Positions 11,994 to 20,928 of a DNA stretch of 42,362 nucleotides are shown in pieces; the first letter of the stretch is position 1, and the number at the start of each line of letters is the position of its first letter. Under the pieces are notes generated by a model, which saw nothing but the letters and a program-made list of their open reading frames with translations, had not been told where the DNA came from and did not search any database. The translations under genes and the position numbers were made by a program. The DNA is from Marinosulfonomonas sp. (GTDB taxonomy: Bacteria; Pseudomonadota; Alphaproteobacteria; Rhodobacterales; Rhodobacteraceae), in the NCBI GenBank assembly GCA_015488685.1, contig WFNH01000004.1, positions 1 through 42,362 of the forward strand. Reading direction: 5' to 3'.

Positions 11994-13331
11994 TTAGGGA
12001 CAAGTGAAATCATTCAGCACGGCAAAGCCCATCAACATCAGGATCAAAATCAACCCTGTCGTCATCAGAATGTTCAGCGCCTTATCGCTGGGCGGCTTGC
12101 GCGCGATGGCCTCGTAAGTGAAAAACACCAGATGGCCACCATCCAGAACCGGCACCGGAAACAGGTTCATCAGGCCAACGGCGGTTGATAACATGGCAAT
12201 GAAATACAGAAATGACAGCACCCCCTGCCGTGCCAATTCGCCCGACATATTGGCAATGCCAACCGGGCCGGACAAATTACAACTGCTGATTTTCCCCGCA
12301 ATCATATGGGTCAGGCTGGAAAGGGACTGGGTGATTGTCCCCCAAGTGCGCTTAACGCCGATCATCAGGGCCTCGCCCACACCGGGGCGCTCGGTTGCTG
12401 GTTCAAAAAACATACTGCCGCTGATCCCCATGATGTAACGCGTTTCGAACTGGTTATCGGCAATCGGCAAATCGCGCTTCTGCGCCTCGATGGTATATTC
12501 CAGAATCTTGCCATCGCGCCACAGTTTGATCACCGTTGGCTTGCCAGCGCTATCGTTTATCAGCGGGATCATCTGGCCAAATTCATAAACCTTTGTGCCG
12601 CCGATTTCCAGAATGACGTCATTCACCTGAATCCCTGCCTTGTCCGCCGCCCACCCCGGCGTCACCTCATTGACCCGCGTCGGGGACAAGGGCGGGCCGC
12701 CAACCGTGACTTCATTTCCGTCGCGCAAAACGGTGTAGGACAGTTTCGGCTTGGTTGGCAGCGCATCAAGAAAGGCACTGTAGCCTTCTTCATCGGGAAA
12801 CCGTACGCCCTCGATCGCAACCAGCGTGTCGCCCGGCTCCAGCTCTGACAGCCCTGCGGGCAATTCATATACCGTCGCGATTTTCGGCGGGTAGGTTGCA
12901 ATCCCGCCAATCAGCGCCAGGCCAGTAAAAACAATGATCGCCAGAATAAAATTGAACACTGGCCCCGCCAGCACCGTCAGGAACCGCGCCCACAAAGGTG
13001 CACCGTGCATTGTGTGGCGCTTTTCCTCATCCGACAGGGTGCTGATGGCCTCGCCATCTTTACCGCTTGCAGCGTCCGCATCACCCAAAAACTTGACGTA
13101 GCCGCCAAAGGGCAGCGCCGCGATTTGCCATTTGGTGCCGCGTTTATCAATCCGAGACCACAGGGCCGGGCCGAACCCCAGCGAAAACACCTCGGCATGG
13201 ATGCCGGACCAGCGGGCCACGATGTAGTGGCCGTATTCGTGGATGGCCACGATCACCGACAGGGCAACGATAAAGGCTGCAACCGTAAATGCAAAATTGC
13301 CGAAAACCGGAAGTATGCTTGCGAAATCCAA
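11994..13331 (-). CDS. rseP: Site-2 zinc metalloprotease RseP
   Basis: RseP-type intramembrane proteases cut anti-sigma factors or signal peptides inside the membrane. In Caulobacter the homologue is MmpA. The zinc motif HEYGH is at residues 31-35 in the first transmembrane helix, the second metal motif LFPVPVLDGGHL lies near the C terminus, and PDZ domains occupy the middle (one around SELEPGDTLVAIEG, one around GWAADKAGIQVNDVILEI). Length 445 aa is typical. It follows dxr by 11 bases and precedes the small membrane protein and bamA, the standard proteobacterial order. Confidence 0.95.
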   Translation of the reverse strand: MDFASILPVFGNFAFTVAAFIVALSVIVAIHEYGHYIVARWSGIHAEVFSLGFGPALWSRIDKRGTKWQIAALPFGGYVKFLGDADAASGKDGEAISTLSDEEKRHTMHGAPLWARFLTVLAGPVFNFILAIIVFTGLALIGGIATYPPKIATVYELPAGLSELEPGDTLVAIEGVRFPDEEGYSAFLDALPTKPKLSYTVLRDGNEVTVGGPPLSPTRVNEVTPGWAADKAGIQVNDVILEIGGTKVYEFGQMIPLINDSAGKPTVIKLWRDGKILEYTIEAQKRDLPIADNQFETRYIMGISGSMFFEPATERPGVGEALMIGVKRTWGTITQSLSSLTHMIAGKISSCNLSGPVGIANMSGELARQGVLSFLYFIAMLSTAVGLMNLFPVPVLDGGHLVFFTYEAIARKPPSDKALNILMTTGLILILMLMGFAVLNDFTCP

Positions 13332-13342
13332 GGTGGTGTCCT

Positions 13343-14515
13343 TTATGCCTGCCGCTGGCGAATGATATCTTTGGCGGTCTGTCGTGCCAGATGGTCTGTT
13401 TTACGCACCATATCAAGGGTGATCACGGCATTATCAAGGCGATTGTCGTTCGTAGTGCGGTTTAACACCTCTTCCACCACCTCGGCCATGTGCATAAATC
13501 CGATATGACCGCCGATGAAAGCATCCAGTGCTGTTTCCTTGGCGGCGTTGAATGTGGCCCCTGTCAGCCCGCCGGATTCGATCACCTCGCGGGCCAATCG
13601 CAAGGCGGGCCAGCGCACTTCGTCCGGGGCGCGGAATTCCAGTTTACCCAGCTTGGCCAGATCCAGCCGCTCGACCGGCACATGGCCACGTTCAGGCCAA
13701 TGCAGGGCATAACCAATGGCGTGGCGCATATCGGCGGGGCCAACATGGGCCATCAGGCCACCGTCAACAAAGCCGACAAGGGCGTGAACCATGGATTGCG
13801 GATGCACAATGACCTCGATCTGGTCAGGTCGCACATCGAAATATTCATTGGTTTCAATCACCTCAAGCGCCTTGTTGAACATGCTGGCGCTGTCGATGGT
13901 GATGCGCTGGCCCATGTCCCAGTTGGGATGGGTCTGGGCCTGTTTCAGGGTGGCGGTGGCCAGTTTTTCCAGTGGCCAATCGCGGAATGCACCGCCGGAC
14001 GCGGTGATGATGATGCGCTCGACCTTGTTAATATCCTCGCCCACCAGCGCCTGAAAGATGGCGGAATGTTCGCTGTCCACCGGCAGGATGGTTGCGCCGT
14101 ATTTGCGCGCCTCGGCCATCAGTAACGGCCCTGCGGCCACCAGACTTTCCTTGTTTGCCAATGCCAAAGTGGTGCCCTGTTGCAAGGCGCGCAATCCAGG
14201 TGCCAACCCCGCCGCACCGACAATCGCGGATAATATCCAGTCCGCAGGCCGGTCCGCCGCCTCGATCAAGGCCGCCTCGCCCGCTGTCGCCTGAATACCG
14301 CTGCCCGCAAGTGCCGCCTGCAAATCGCCCAGATATTCGGGAAAGGCCGTGACGGCCACTTCGGCCCGCAGCGCCCGCGCATCTTTGGCCAGTTGCGCAA
14401 TATTGCGCCCGCCTGTCAGGGCCACCACCTGATATTTGTCAGGCTCCCGCGCAATCAGGTCAATCGCGCTTTGCCCGATCGAGCCGGTCGCGCCAAATAT
14501 GCTGACCCTGCGCAT
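13343..14515 (-). CDS. dxr: 1-deoxy-D-xylulose 5-phosphate reductoisomerase
   Basis: Dxr (IspC) converts DXP to MEP with NADPH, the committed step of the non-mevalonate isoprenoid pathway. The NADPH loop is GATGSIGQS at residues 8-16. The metal and substrate region is seen in LPVDSEHSAIFQAL and ITASGGAFRDWP, and HPNWDMGQRITIDSASMFNKALE is the family hallmark. Length 390 aa is normal. Only three bases separate its start from the cdsA stop, so it is part of the same transcript; it supplies isoprenoid for the undecaprenyl carrier made by UppS. Confidence 0.97.
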   Translation of the reverse strand: MRRVSIFGATGSIGQSAIDLIAREPDKYQVVALTGGRNIAQLAKDARALRAEVAVTAFPEYLGDLQAALAGSGIQATAGEAALIEAADRPADWILSAIVGAAGLAPGLRALQQGTTLALANKESLVAAGPLLMAEARKYGATILPVDSEHSAIFQALVGEDINKVERIIITASGGAFRDWPLEKLATATLKQAQTHPNWDMGQRITIDSASMFNKALEVIETNEYFDVRPDQIEVIVHPQSMVHALVGFVDGGLMAHVGPADMRHAIGYALHWPERGHVPVERLDLAKLGKLEFRAPDEVRWPALRLAREVIESGGLTGATFNAAKETALDAFIGGHIGFMHMAEVVEEVLNRTTNDNRLDNAVITLDMVRKTDHLARQTAKDIIRQRQA

Positions 14516-14518
14516 GTC

Positions 14519-15307
14519 CTATCCGGCCCCGTAAGGAAAGCCCGTCAGAACCACCGCCACCAACACCACAACCGAGGCCCCCAACATACCGTCAAACCGG
14601 TCCATGAACCCGCCGTGACCGGGGATCAGGTTGGAACTGTCCTTGATGCCGGTTTTGCGTTTAATCGCGCTTTCGGCGATATCGCCCATCTGCGCGGCAA
14701 AACCCACCAGAACCGAGAACAGCGGCAGACCGCTCCACAACCCTTGAAAGGCGCTGAAATACCAGCCGACCAATGCAGCCCCGACCCAGCCGGCAATTGT
14801 ACCGGACCATGTTTTCTTGGGGCTGATCGCCGGCCAGAATTTCGGCCCGCCCAGTAGACGACCGGCGACATAACCGCCAATGTCGCTGGCCACGACCACC
14901 AGCAGCAACCAGATCATCCAGACCAGTCCAAAATCCTGGCGCAAATAGATAAATCCGTATCCGGCCAGCATGATCAGCAGTGAATAGGCCCCGAATATCA
15001 GGCGTTTTTTCTTGATCACAATCAGGCCATAAAACACCGGCGCAAGCAGCGCGATAACTGCCAGATAGGACGGCACAAAAGCAGCCAGCGCCACCGCAAA
15101 GGCCGCGTTGGTGCCATAGCTAAGGTGGCGTTCCACCTGATCAGGCACCAGCATCCGCGCCAGTTCCCATGACATCAAGCCACTGGAAATCGCGATCAGG
15201 GCAATGAACCAGTACCCACCGGCCCAGACCGCGCCACCAGCCACCAGCGCCATCACAATCGCGGACAGCACCCGCGGCTTCAGGTCATCCCATTTGCTGT
15301 TGCTCAT
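14519..15307 (-). CDS. cdsA: Phosphatidate cytidylyltransferase CdsA
   Basis: CdsA makes CDP-diacylglycerol, the precursor of phospholipids. The 262-aa protein has about seven hydrophobic segments and the family signature near the C terminus (SAIKRKTGIKDSSNLIPGHG, then GFMDRFDG). The motif GPKFWPAISPKKTWSGTIAG before it is also typical. It overlaps the uppS stop by four bases (ATGA). Confidence 0.95.
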   Translation of the reverse strand: MSNSKWDDLKPRVLSAIVMALVAGGAVWAGGYWFIALIAISSGLMSWELARMLVPDQVERHLSYGTNAAFAVALAAFVPSYLAVIALLAPVFYGLIVIKKKRLIFGAYSLLIMLAGYGFIYLRQDFGLVWMIWLLLVVVASDIGGYVAGRLLGGPKFWPAISPKKTWSGTIAGWVGAALVGWYFSAFQGLWSGLPLFSVLVGFAAQMGDIAESAIKRKTGIKDSSNLIPGHGGFMDRFDGMLGASVVVLVAVVLTGFPYGAG

Positions 15308-16044
15308 ACCGGAACTGCTCCAAAGCGGCGCTCGCGGGTGCCGTATTTATTCAACACCTCGGCAAAGATTTCCGGCGTGAAATCGGGCCAGAGCGTATCG
15401 ATGAATTCATATTCCGAATAGGCCGACTGCCACAGCAGGAAGTTGGACACGCGCGCCTCGCCCGAGGTGCGGATCACCAGATCTGGGTCGGGCAGAACGC
15501 AGGTATCCAGAAAATGCGGCAGGGTTTCTTCGTTTACATCTTCGGGCTTCAGACGTCCTGCGGCCACCTCTTCGGCCAGCCGTTTGGTGGCACGGGCCAC
15601 TTCGTCCCGACCGCCATAATTCAGCGCAACCGTCATATTGACCAATTCGTTATGCGCTGTCACACGCTCCAGCTCGTCCATCAGACCAACCAGTTTCTTA
15701 TCCAGCTTCACCCGATCACCAATGAACCGCACACGGATGCCGTTATCGACCAGCGCTTGCGTTTCCTTCTGGATATAGCGGCGAAACAGCAGCATCAGGC
15801 CGGAAACCTCGGCCTGCGTGCGCTTCCAGTTTTCGGTCGAAAAGGCAAAGATGGTCAGGTATTTCACCCCCAGATCGGGGCAAGCCTCGACAATCTGGCG
15901 CACGCGGCGCGCACCGGCGCGATGACCGAACAAACGCGGCTTGCCGCGCGATTGTGCCCAGCGGCCATTCCCGTCCATGATGATCGCCACATGGGCTGGT
16001 CCACCTACCGGTTTTTCCCTTACGGCCAATATGTTACCTCTCAC
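15304..16044 (-). CDS. uppS: Undecaprenyl diphosphate synthase UppS
   Basis: UppS condenses isopentenyl diphosphate units in cis to give the C55 lipid carrier used for peptidoglycan and O-antigen. The catalytic motif IIMDGNGRWAQ (Asp near residue 24) is followed by GHRAGARRVRQIV and, later, LNYGGRDEVA and the DLVIRTSGEARVSNFLLWQ signature. In most homologues this last motif reads G-E-x-R-x-S-N-F. Length 246 aa is normal. It overlaps cdsA by four bases and starts 15 bases after frr. Confidence 0.96.
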   Translation of the reverse strand: MRGNILAVREKPVGGPAHVAIIMDGNGRWAQSRGKPRLFGHRAGARRVRQIVEACPDLGVKYLTIFAFSTENWKRTQAEVSGLMLLFRRYIQKETQALVDNGIRVRFIGDRVKLDKKLVGLMDELERVTAHNELVNMTVALNYGGRDEVARATKRLAEEVAAGRLKPEDVNEETLPHFLDTCVLPDPDLVIRTSGEARVSNFLLWQSAYSEYEFIDTLWPDFTPEIFAEVLNKYGTRERRFGAVPV

Positions 16045-16059
16045 AATTAAACCAAAAAC

Positions 16060-16623
16060 CTATACTTGCATGATCTCTTCTTGCTTGTTCTCAAGCGCCG
16101 CATCAATTGCCCCGATCGCTTTGTCGGTCAGCGATTGCACCTCGTCGTGCCAAATCTTGTTGTCGTCTTCGGACATGCCGTCATTCAGCGCCTTTTTCAG
16201 CTGGTCCATCCCGTCACGGCGCACATTGCGCACTGCAACTCGGGCGTGTTCGGCATATTGCGCGGCCACCTTGGACAGCTCGCGGCGCCGTTCCTCGTTC
16301 AACTCGGGGATGGGCAACATGATAATAGTGCCATTCAGCTGTGGATTAATCCCGAGGCCACTTTCGCGGATCGCCTTTTCCACCGCCTGCACCATGGATT
16401 TATCCCAGACATTGATCGTCACCATGCGCGGTTCGGGCACATTCACCGTGCCCACCTGATTGATCGGCGTTTTCTGGCCGTAAGCCTCGACCATCACCGG
16501 CTCCAGCATCGAAGCCGAGGCCCGTCCGGTACGCAAACTGGCAAATTCTGTACGAAGCGACGCAAGCGCCCCTTCCATCCGGCGTTCAAGATCATCAAGA
16601 TCAATTTCGATTTCATCTGACAT
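16060..16623 (-). CDS. frr: Ribosome recycling factor
   Basis: RRF, with EF-G, splits the ribosome after termination. The 187-aa protein shows the normal pattern: a first helix ([20 protein letters not shown]), [18 protein letters not shown], the hinge, [41 protein letters not shown], and a C-terminal helix. It lies between pyrH and uppS as in most proteobacteria. Confidence 0.97.
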   Translation of the reverse strand: MSDEIEIDLDDLERRMEGALASLRTEFASLRTGRASASMLEPVMVEAYGQKTPINQVGTVNVPEPRMVTINVWDKSMVQAVEKAIRESGLGINPQLNGTIIMLPIPELNEERRRELSKVAAQYAEHARVAVRNVRRDGMDQLKKALNDGMSEDDNKIWHDEVQSLTDKAIGAIDAALENKQEEIMQV

Positions 16624-16677
16624 GGCTGTTCACTCTTTTCTTCGTTCAGCTTGTGGCGCGTTATGGCTAATATAGGG

Positions 16678-17439
16678 TTAACTATGAACCGTTGTATAGG
16701 TGCCTTCCCCTGCCAGAATTCCGCGAAAACCGCCCGGCTCGTCCAGTGAAAACACGATGATCGGCAGATTATTGTCGCGGGCGAGCGCAATCGCGCTGGC
16801 GTCCATCACACCCAGATGTTTTTGCAGCACCTCGTCATAGGATACGCGATCATAGCGTTTGGCATCGTCGAATTTCGCCGGATCCTTGTCGTAAACACCG
16901 TCCACTTTGGTGCCCTTGAAGATCGCCTCGCAGGCCATTTCGTTGGCGCGCAGTGTGGCGGCGGTGTCGGTGGTGAAATATGGGTTTCCTGTGCCCGCAG
17001 CAAAGATCACCACACGCTTTTTCTCAAGGTGACGCACAGCGCGGCGGCGGATGTAAGGCTCGCAAACCTGATCCATCGGAATGGCGCTGATGACGCGGGT
17101 GAATACCCCCAAACTCTCAAGCGCCGACTGCATCGCCAGCGCGTTCATCACCGTGGCCAGCATGCCCATATAATCGGCCGTGGTACGCTCCATCCCTTGC
17201 GCCGATCCTTGCAGGCCGCGAAAGATGTTGCCGCCGCCAATCACCATGCATATCTCGGTGCCCATATCATGCACCGATTTGACCTCTTGCGCGATGCGCT
17301 CGACGGTGGGCGGGTGCAGGCCATATCCCTGATCGCCCATCAAGGCCTCGCCGGAAATTTTTAGCATAACCCGTTCAAAGGCCGGTTTTCCGCCTTCGGT
17401 CCCGGTGCCTTTTTCGCTGCTATTATCGCTGTCGCTCAT
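16678..17439 (-). CDS. pyrH: UMP kinase PyrH
   Basis: PyrH phosphorylates UMP to UDP and belongs to the amino acid kinase fold. Motifs are [18 protein letters not shown], the nucleotide loop [10 protein letters not shown], the [14 protein letters not shown] helix, and [13 protein letters not shown]; the C-terminal part contains [14 protein letters not shown] 17439 is chosen (253 aa). The frame is open to 17556, but the upstream extension would overlap the start of the divergent miaA and does not look like UMP kinase. There is a short disordered N-terminal tail before the kinase domain. It is the first gene of the envelope cluster in this window. Confidence 0.95.
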   Translation of the reverse strand: MSDSDNSSEKGTGTEGGKPAFERVMLKISGEALMGDQGYGLHPPTVERIAQEVKSVHDMGTEICMVIGGGNIFRGLQGSAQGMERTTADYMGMLATVMNALAMQSALESLGVFTRVISAIPMDQVCEPYIRRRAVRHLEKKRVVIFAAGTGNPYFTTDTAATLRANEMACEAIFKGTKVDGVYDKDPAKFDDAKRYDRVSYDEVLQKHLGVMDASAIALARDNNLPIIVFSLDEPGGFRGILAGEGTYTTVHS

Positions 17440-17536
17440 GCTGATTTGCCCCCGCAGAAATCTTGGTGTTTGCGTTTTGGCTAAAATGTCGCAAAAAGCG
17501 GGGGGGTTCAACGGCAAACCGTGAAAGGCGCGGCAT

Positions 17537-18415
17537 TTGGGCGATATTAATTCCATACCGGCGGATATGCCGGTTCTGATCGCGGGGCCGACGGCCTCGG
17601 GTAAATCGGCGCTGGCGCTTCAGATCGCGCAAAACAGCGGCGGGGTGATCATCAATGCCGATGCCTTGCAGGCGTTTGACGGCTGGCGTGTGCTGACAGC
17701 GCGGCCCGATGACGTTGATCTGGCCCGCGCGCCGCATCTGCTTTATGGCCACGTTCCGTTTGATGCGGATTATTCAGTCGGGCACTGGCTGCGACAGGTG
17801 GGGGACATTCTGGCAAATCCCCCTGCCCGCCCGATCATTGTTGGCGGCACCGGCCTGTATTTTCGTGCCCTGACCGAAGGCTTGGCCGACATCCCCCGCA
17901 CCCCGCCCGATATTCGTGCGCAGGCCGATGCCCTGCTGGCCGATGGCGGCCTGTCTGCCCTATTGTGCGATCTGGATGACACCACCCGCGCCCGCATTGA
18001 TCTGCAAAACCCGATGCGGGTGCAGCGTGCATGGGAGGTTTTACACGCCACCGGTCGCAGTCTGGCCGATTGGCAGGATGCCACCCCGCCACCGCTGTTG
18101 CCGCTGGAAACGGTCGCCCCGATTGTGATCAATGCCGATCGTGACTGGCTGAATGCGCGGATCAACCGGCGCTTTGACATGATGCTGGAAAACGGCGCTC
18201 TGGACGAGGCGCGCGCGATGGAACCCCTTTGGAACCCCGCACACCTGTCGTCAAAGGCCATTGGCGCACCGGAACTGATTGCCTATATCCGCGGAGAACT
18301 GTCGCTAGAGGAGGCCCGAGGAGCCGCCTGCACCGCCAGCCACCAATACGCCAAACGCCAGCGCACATGGTTTCGCGCCCGCATGAAGGGCTGGCGAATG
18401 CATGACGCTGCGTAA
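17537..18415 (+). CDS. miaA: tRNA dimethylallyltransferase MiaA
   Basis: MiaA transfers a dimethylallyl group to A37 of tRNAs that read UNN codons. The P-loop is [14 protein letters not shown], followed by INADALQAF (an atypical DALQ where DSxQ is common), [17 protein letters not shown], and [17 protein letters not shown]; the C-terminal [15 protein letters not shown] is characteristic. Start choice: TTG 17537 has AAAGG about nine bases upstream and gives a length and N terminus like relatives; ATG 17567 is the alternative, ten residues shorter. It is divergent from pyrH and apparently monocistronic. Confidence 0.93.
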   Translation: MGDINSIPADMPVLIAGPTASGKSALALQIAQNSGGVIINADALQAFDGWRVLTARPDDVDLARAPHLLYGHVPFDADYSVGHWLRQVGDILANPPARPIIVGGTGLYFRALTEGLADIPRTPPDIRAQADALLADGGLSALLCDLDDTTRARIDLQNPMRVQRAWEVLHATGRSLADWQDATPPPLLPLETVAPIVINADRDWLNARINRRFDMMLENGALDEARAMEPLWNPAHLSSKAIGAPELIAYIRGELSLEEARGAACTASHQYAKRQRTWFRARMKGWRMHDAA

Positions 18416-18534
18416 CCCATAGGCCACGATCCGCGCAGTTCTGCCTGAACGTGCATTTTTTGTTTGGACACGGCGGCTTACCGGCGTAGGCTGCCCGAAA
18501 ACAAGGGCAAAATGCCCACCGTCCGAGGCAAGTG

Positions 18535-19335
18535 ATGACAGAAATAGCAAACAAACTACCCGAAGTCCGTATGACTCCGATTCCGCGTCTGGCCCAGGGC
18601 GGCCGCTGGCGTGTCGAAGCAATGCGCAGCTACAGTTCCAACCTTTTGCTGTGGTTCACCCGTGGTCAGGGGCGCATCACCGTTGCCGGTACCACACGCG
18701 GTTACGGCGCGCATAATGCCGTATTTATTCCATCCGGCGTGATGCACGGGTTCGAGGTGTCGACACAGGTATTCGGCACCGCCATCTTCATCCCGCGCGA
18801 TCTGGGCTTTCCCTTGCCTGTGATGCCCACCCACTTGCGCATCCGCGATGCGATTCCGCAGGCCGAAGTCACCGGTATTCTGGACAATCTGCAACGCGAA
18901 CTGGAAGGCAGCCAACCCGAACGCGTGCGCGCCATTCACCACCACACCGGCCTGCTGGCCGTCTGGATGCGCCGTCAAATTCTGCTGCACGAGGCTGAAA
19001 ACAAAGCCCCCGATGCGGCCCAACGCCTGACCACACGATTTACCGAAATGATCGAGGCCGAATACAAATCCGGCATGAATATCGCCGAATATGCCGAGGC
19101 TTTGGGCGTTACCCCCACCCATCTATCGCGTGTCTGCAATCAGGCTTGCGGCCGGCCGGCTTCGGCCCTGCTGAGTGATCGCGTAATCTTCGAGGCCCGC
19201 CGCCTGCTACGCGAAACCAAAACCCCGATCCAACAGGTTGCGGCCGATCTGGGCTTCACTTCGCCCGCCTATTTCACCCGTGCCTTCCAGCACCACACAG
19301 GGCAAACCCCGTCCGCATTCAGGCGCGAACGTTAG
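18535..19335 (+). CDS. AraC family transcriptional regulator
   Basis: This 266-aa protein has an N-terminal cupin-like sensing domain (about residues 20-110, with the YGAHNAVFIPSGVMHGFEV segment) and a C-terminal AraC double helix-turn-helix (about 165-265; MNIAEYAEALGVTPTHLSRVCNQ and the second helix pair ending FTSPAYFTRAFQHHTGQTPS). ATG 18535 is preferred to the GTG at 18532 because GAGG lies six bases upstream. The ligand and targets are unknown. The neighbouring VOC gene on the same strand, 170 bases downstream, might be a target, but a repeat copy in reverse orientation lies between them. Confidence 0.87.
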   Translation: MTEIANKLPEVRMTPIPRLAQGGRWRVEAMRSYSSNLLLWFTRGQGRITVAGTTRGYGAHNAVFIPSGVMHGFEVSTQVFGTAIFIPRDLGFPLPVMPTHLRIRDAIPQAEVTGILDNLQRELEGSQPERVRAIHHHTGLLAVWMRRQILLHEAENKAPDAAQRLTTRFTEMIEAEYKSGMNIAEYAEALGVTPTHLSRVCNQACGRPASALLSDRVIFEARRLLRETKTPIQQVAADLGFTSPAYFTRAFQHHTGQTPSAFRRER

Positions 19336-19400
19336 CTTCTTCTTTTCCCAAATACCTGCGCCGCAGGCTATCGCGCCCCACAGGGGCGCGCGGGGTGACG
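19336..19400 (-). repeat. Dispersed intergenic repeat, copy B (long form)
   Basis: Read on the minus strand, this has a GC hairpin (CGCGCCCC-loop-GGGGCGCG type), then GCCTGCGGCGCAGG, TATTTGGG and an A/G-rich AAAAGAAGAAG tail. It starts directly after the AraC stop codon. The copy at 22121-22184 has the same parts in the same order. The small stem is CCTGCG/CGCAGG here and CCTCCG/CGGAGG there, so both partners changed together. Confidence 0.7.
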
Positions 19401-19442
19401 CCGTTAGGCGGCACAACACTTCATTAATGGTCGCATGATATT

Positions 19443-19473
19443 CGTTGCAAATGCAACGATGTTGAATTATTCT
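19443..19473 (+). promoter_or_regulatory. Palindromic operator and possible promoter before the VOC gene
   Basis: CGTTGCAAATGCAACG (19443-19458) is a perfect 7-2-7 inverted repeat, 47 bases before the VOC start codon. Inside it, TTGCAA (19445-19450) is placed 17 bases from TATTCT (19468-19473), so the palindrome would cover the -35 element of a sigma-70-like promoter. The arrangement fits repression by a dimeric regulator such as a MarR-type protein. No such regulator is next to it; the AraC protein upstream is the nearest. Binding is inferred. Confidence 0.5.
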
Positions 19474-19505
19474 TGCCTGATCAGGACCATTAAAGGATAC
19501 CAAAG

Positions 19506-20048
19506 ATGAAAATCGAACAAATCCACCACGTCGCCTATCGTTGTAAAAACGCCAAGGAAACCGTTGAATGGTATAGTAAAATGCTGAATATGGACTTTGT
19601 TCTGGCGATTGCCGAAGACCATGTTCCCTCGACCCATGATCCCGATCCCTACATGCATGTGTTCATGGATGCGGGGAACGGCAATGTGCTGGCCTTCTTT
19701 GAATTGCCCACCCTGCCCGAAATGGGCCGCGACCCGAATACCCCGATCTGGACCCAGCATTTGGCCTTCAAGGTAAAAGACCGCGAGGAACTGCTAAAAT
19801 TCCGCGATCACCTGGAGGCCAACGGCGTCGAGGTTCTGGGCGTGACGGATCACTCGATCTTTCACTCGATCTATTTCTTTGACCCCAGTGGCCACCGTCT
19901 GGAACTGGCCTGCCCCGATCCCGAGGAAGACGCCATGCTGGCCAAGCTGGATGCGGTGAAATGGGACATGCTGAACGAATGGGACCGCACCAAAAAGGCC
20001 CCGCGCCATGCGGCATGGATGCACGAAAAGGAACTGTCAGAGGTTTAG
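19506..20048 (+). CDS. VOC (glyoxalase/dioxygenase) superfamily protein
   Basis: This 180-aa protein has two beta-alpha-beta-beta-beta modules of the vicinal oxygen chelate fold. Module one starts IHHVAYRCKNAKETVEWYSK (candidate metal His8) and module two near TQHLAFKVKDREEL (His), with FDPSGHRLELACP providing the usual final Glu. The C-terminal tail (WDMLNEWDRTKKAPRHAAW) is a feature I associate with one Rhodobacteraceae subfamily of unknown substrate. AAAGGA lies before the ATG. The TAG stop codon is built from the target-site TA plus the first G of the MITE that follows. Substrate cannot be assigned; glyoxalase or aromatic ring-cleavage functions remain open. Confidence 0.82.
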   Translation: MKIEQIHHVAYRCKNAKETVEWYSKMLNMDFVLAIAEDHVPSTHDPDPYMHVFMDAGNGNVLAFFELPTLPEMGRDPNTPIWTQHLAFKVKDREELLKFRDHLEANGVEVLGVTDHSIFHSIYFFDPSGHRLELACPDPEEDAMLAKLDAVKWDMLNEWDRTKKAPRHAAWMHEKELSEV

Positions 20049-20315
20049 GGCTTGTTGACGTTCCCCACACCGCACCGGTTTCGACCCAAAATCCGCCAGT
20101 GCAAACCAATTGAGTGCCGCAAGGGTGGCCCCCTTGCAAGCGAAATTGGTGTCGCAATGGCGGATTTTGGTGAAATCCCTGCGGGACGCGGCCAAAATTG
20201 CTTCCAACGCACGGATTTTCCCTTGCCGATACCAGCATCGCGGCGGGCAAATCAACGCGCTGGCTGCAATTTTGGACTCGCGCCGGTGCGGTGTGGGGAA
20301 CGTCAACAGGCCCTA
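20046..20315. mobile_element. Fold-back MITE, about 266 bp, flanked by TA
   Basis: The element has 34-bp terminal inverted repeats (20045-20078 and 20283-20316, one mismatch) beginning GGGC(T/C)TGTTGACG. It is flanked by TA on both sides (20046-20047 and 20314-20315), the target duplication expected of mariner/IS630-like or some IS5-like transposases. Inside are two further fold-back arms: a perfect 13-bp stem (20086-20098 with 20158-20170) that also holds ACCAATT/AATTGGT and GCAAGGG/CCCTTGC pairs, and a 10-bp stem (20192-20201 with 20266-20275). The whole can fold as a three-way junction. It has no transposase gene. Open frames through it are by-products of the repeats. Confidence 0.8.
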
Positions 20316-20337
20316 ATACACTCGGGCGCGACACGCC

Positions 20338-20928
20338 TTAGCTACCCCAAATCTTGCGGACGTAATTCTTGGTCTCGCGATAGGGTGGAACACCGCCATA
20401 TTTCTGCACGGCTTCGGGGCCGGCGTTATAGGCCGCAAGCGCCAGCCTCCACGAGCGGAACCGGTTATACATCTGGCGCAGGTACCGCGCCCCGCCGTCC
20501 AGATTTTCCCGTGGTACCCGCGGGTTCACATTCAGGCGCCGCGCTGTCTCGGGCATCAGTTGTGCCAAGCCAAGCGCCCCTTTGTGCGACTTGGCGCGAT
20601 GGTTCCAGCGGGATTCTTGCTGGATCAAACGCAAAAACAAATCCTCGGGAACCCCGTGCCGACGCGCTGCGGCGCGGGCCATTTCCAGATAAGGACCACT
20701 ATAGCGTCCGTTATATCGAAGAGAGCCACCTTTTCCCGGAGTGATCACCGGTTTTGGCTGCAAGCGGACAGAGTTGGAATACTGACTGGCGGCACGTCCA
20801 TCCAGCACAGAGGTTTGTGAACGAAAAAGGCCAACGCGGGATTTGGTTGACAGGTTTAACGGCTTGGCCTCGGCCAGTCCGGTCATTCCAGTCAAAATGA
20901 TGGCAGCAGTCCCAATAATTCGCTTCAT
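20338..20928 (-). CDS. Lytic transglycosylase domain protein (SLT family 1)
   Basis: The protein cleaves the MurNAc-GlcNAc bond of peptidoglycan with formation of 1,6-anhydroMurNAc. From ATG 20928 it is 196 aa, with a signal peptide of about 21 residues (ending AEA), a linker of about 50 residues, and a C-terminal SLT domain. The domain has the catalytic glutamate (Glu105 in LIQQESRWN), the GALGLAQLMPETARRL motif, NLDGGARYLRQMYNRF and ALAAYNAGPEAV. ATG 20958 is open but would put ten residues before the signal peptide. It is divergent from ssb across a long AT-rich gap. Confidence 0.93.
   Translation of the reverse strand: MKRIIGTAAIILTGMTGLAEAKPLNLSTKSRVGLFRSQTSVLDGRAASQYSNSVRLQPKPVITPGKGGSLRYNGRYSGPYLEMARAAARRHGVPEDLFLRLIQQESRWNHRAKSHKGALGLAQLMPETARRLNVNPRVPRENLDGGARYLRQMYNRFRSWRLALAAYNAGPEAVQKYGGVPPYRETKNYVRKIWGS

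Noticed and set aside
17440-17556. A 39-residue N-terminal extension of PyrH
   Set aside because: It would overlap the start of the divergent miaA and does not resemble UMP kinases, which start shortly before the kinase core.
20052-20744. Plus-strand frame of 230 codons running through the MITE into the transglycosylase gene
   Set aside because: It starts inside the terminal repeat and continues antisense to a clear SLT gene; the first half is simply the fold-back element translated.
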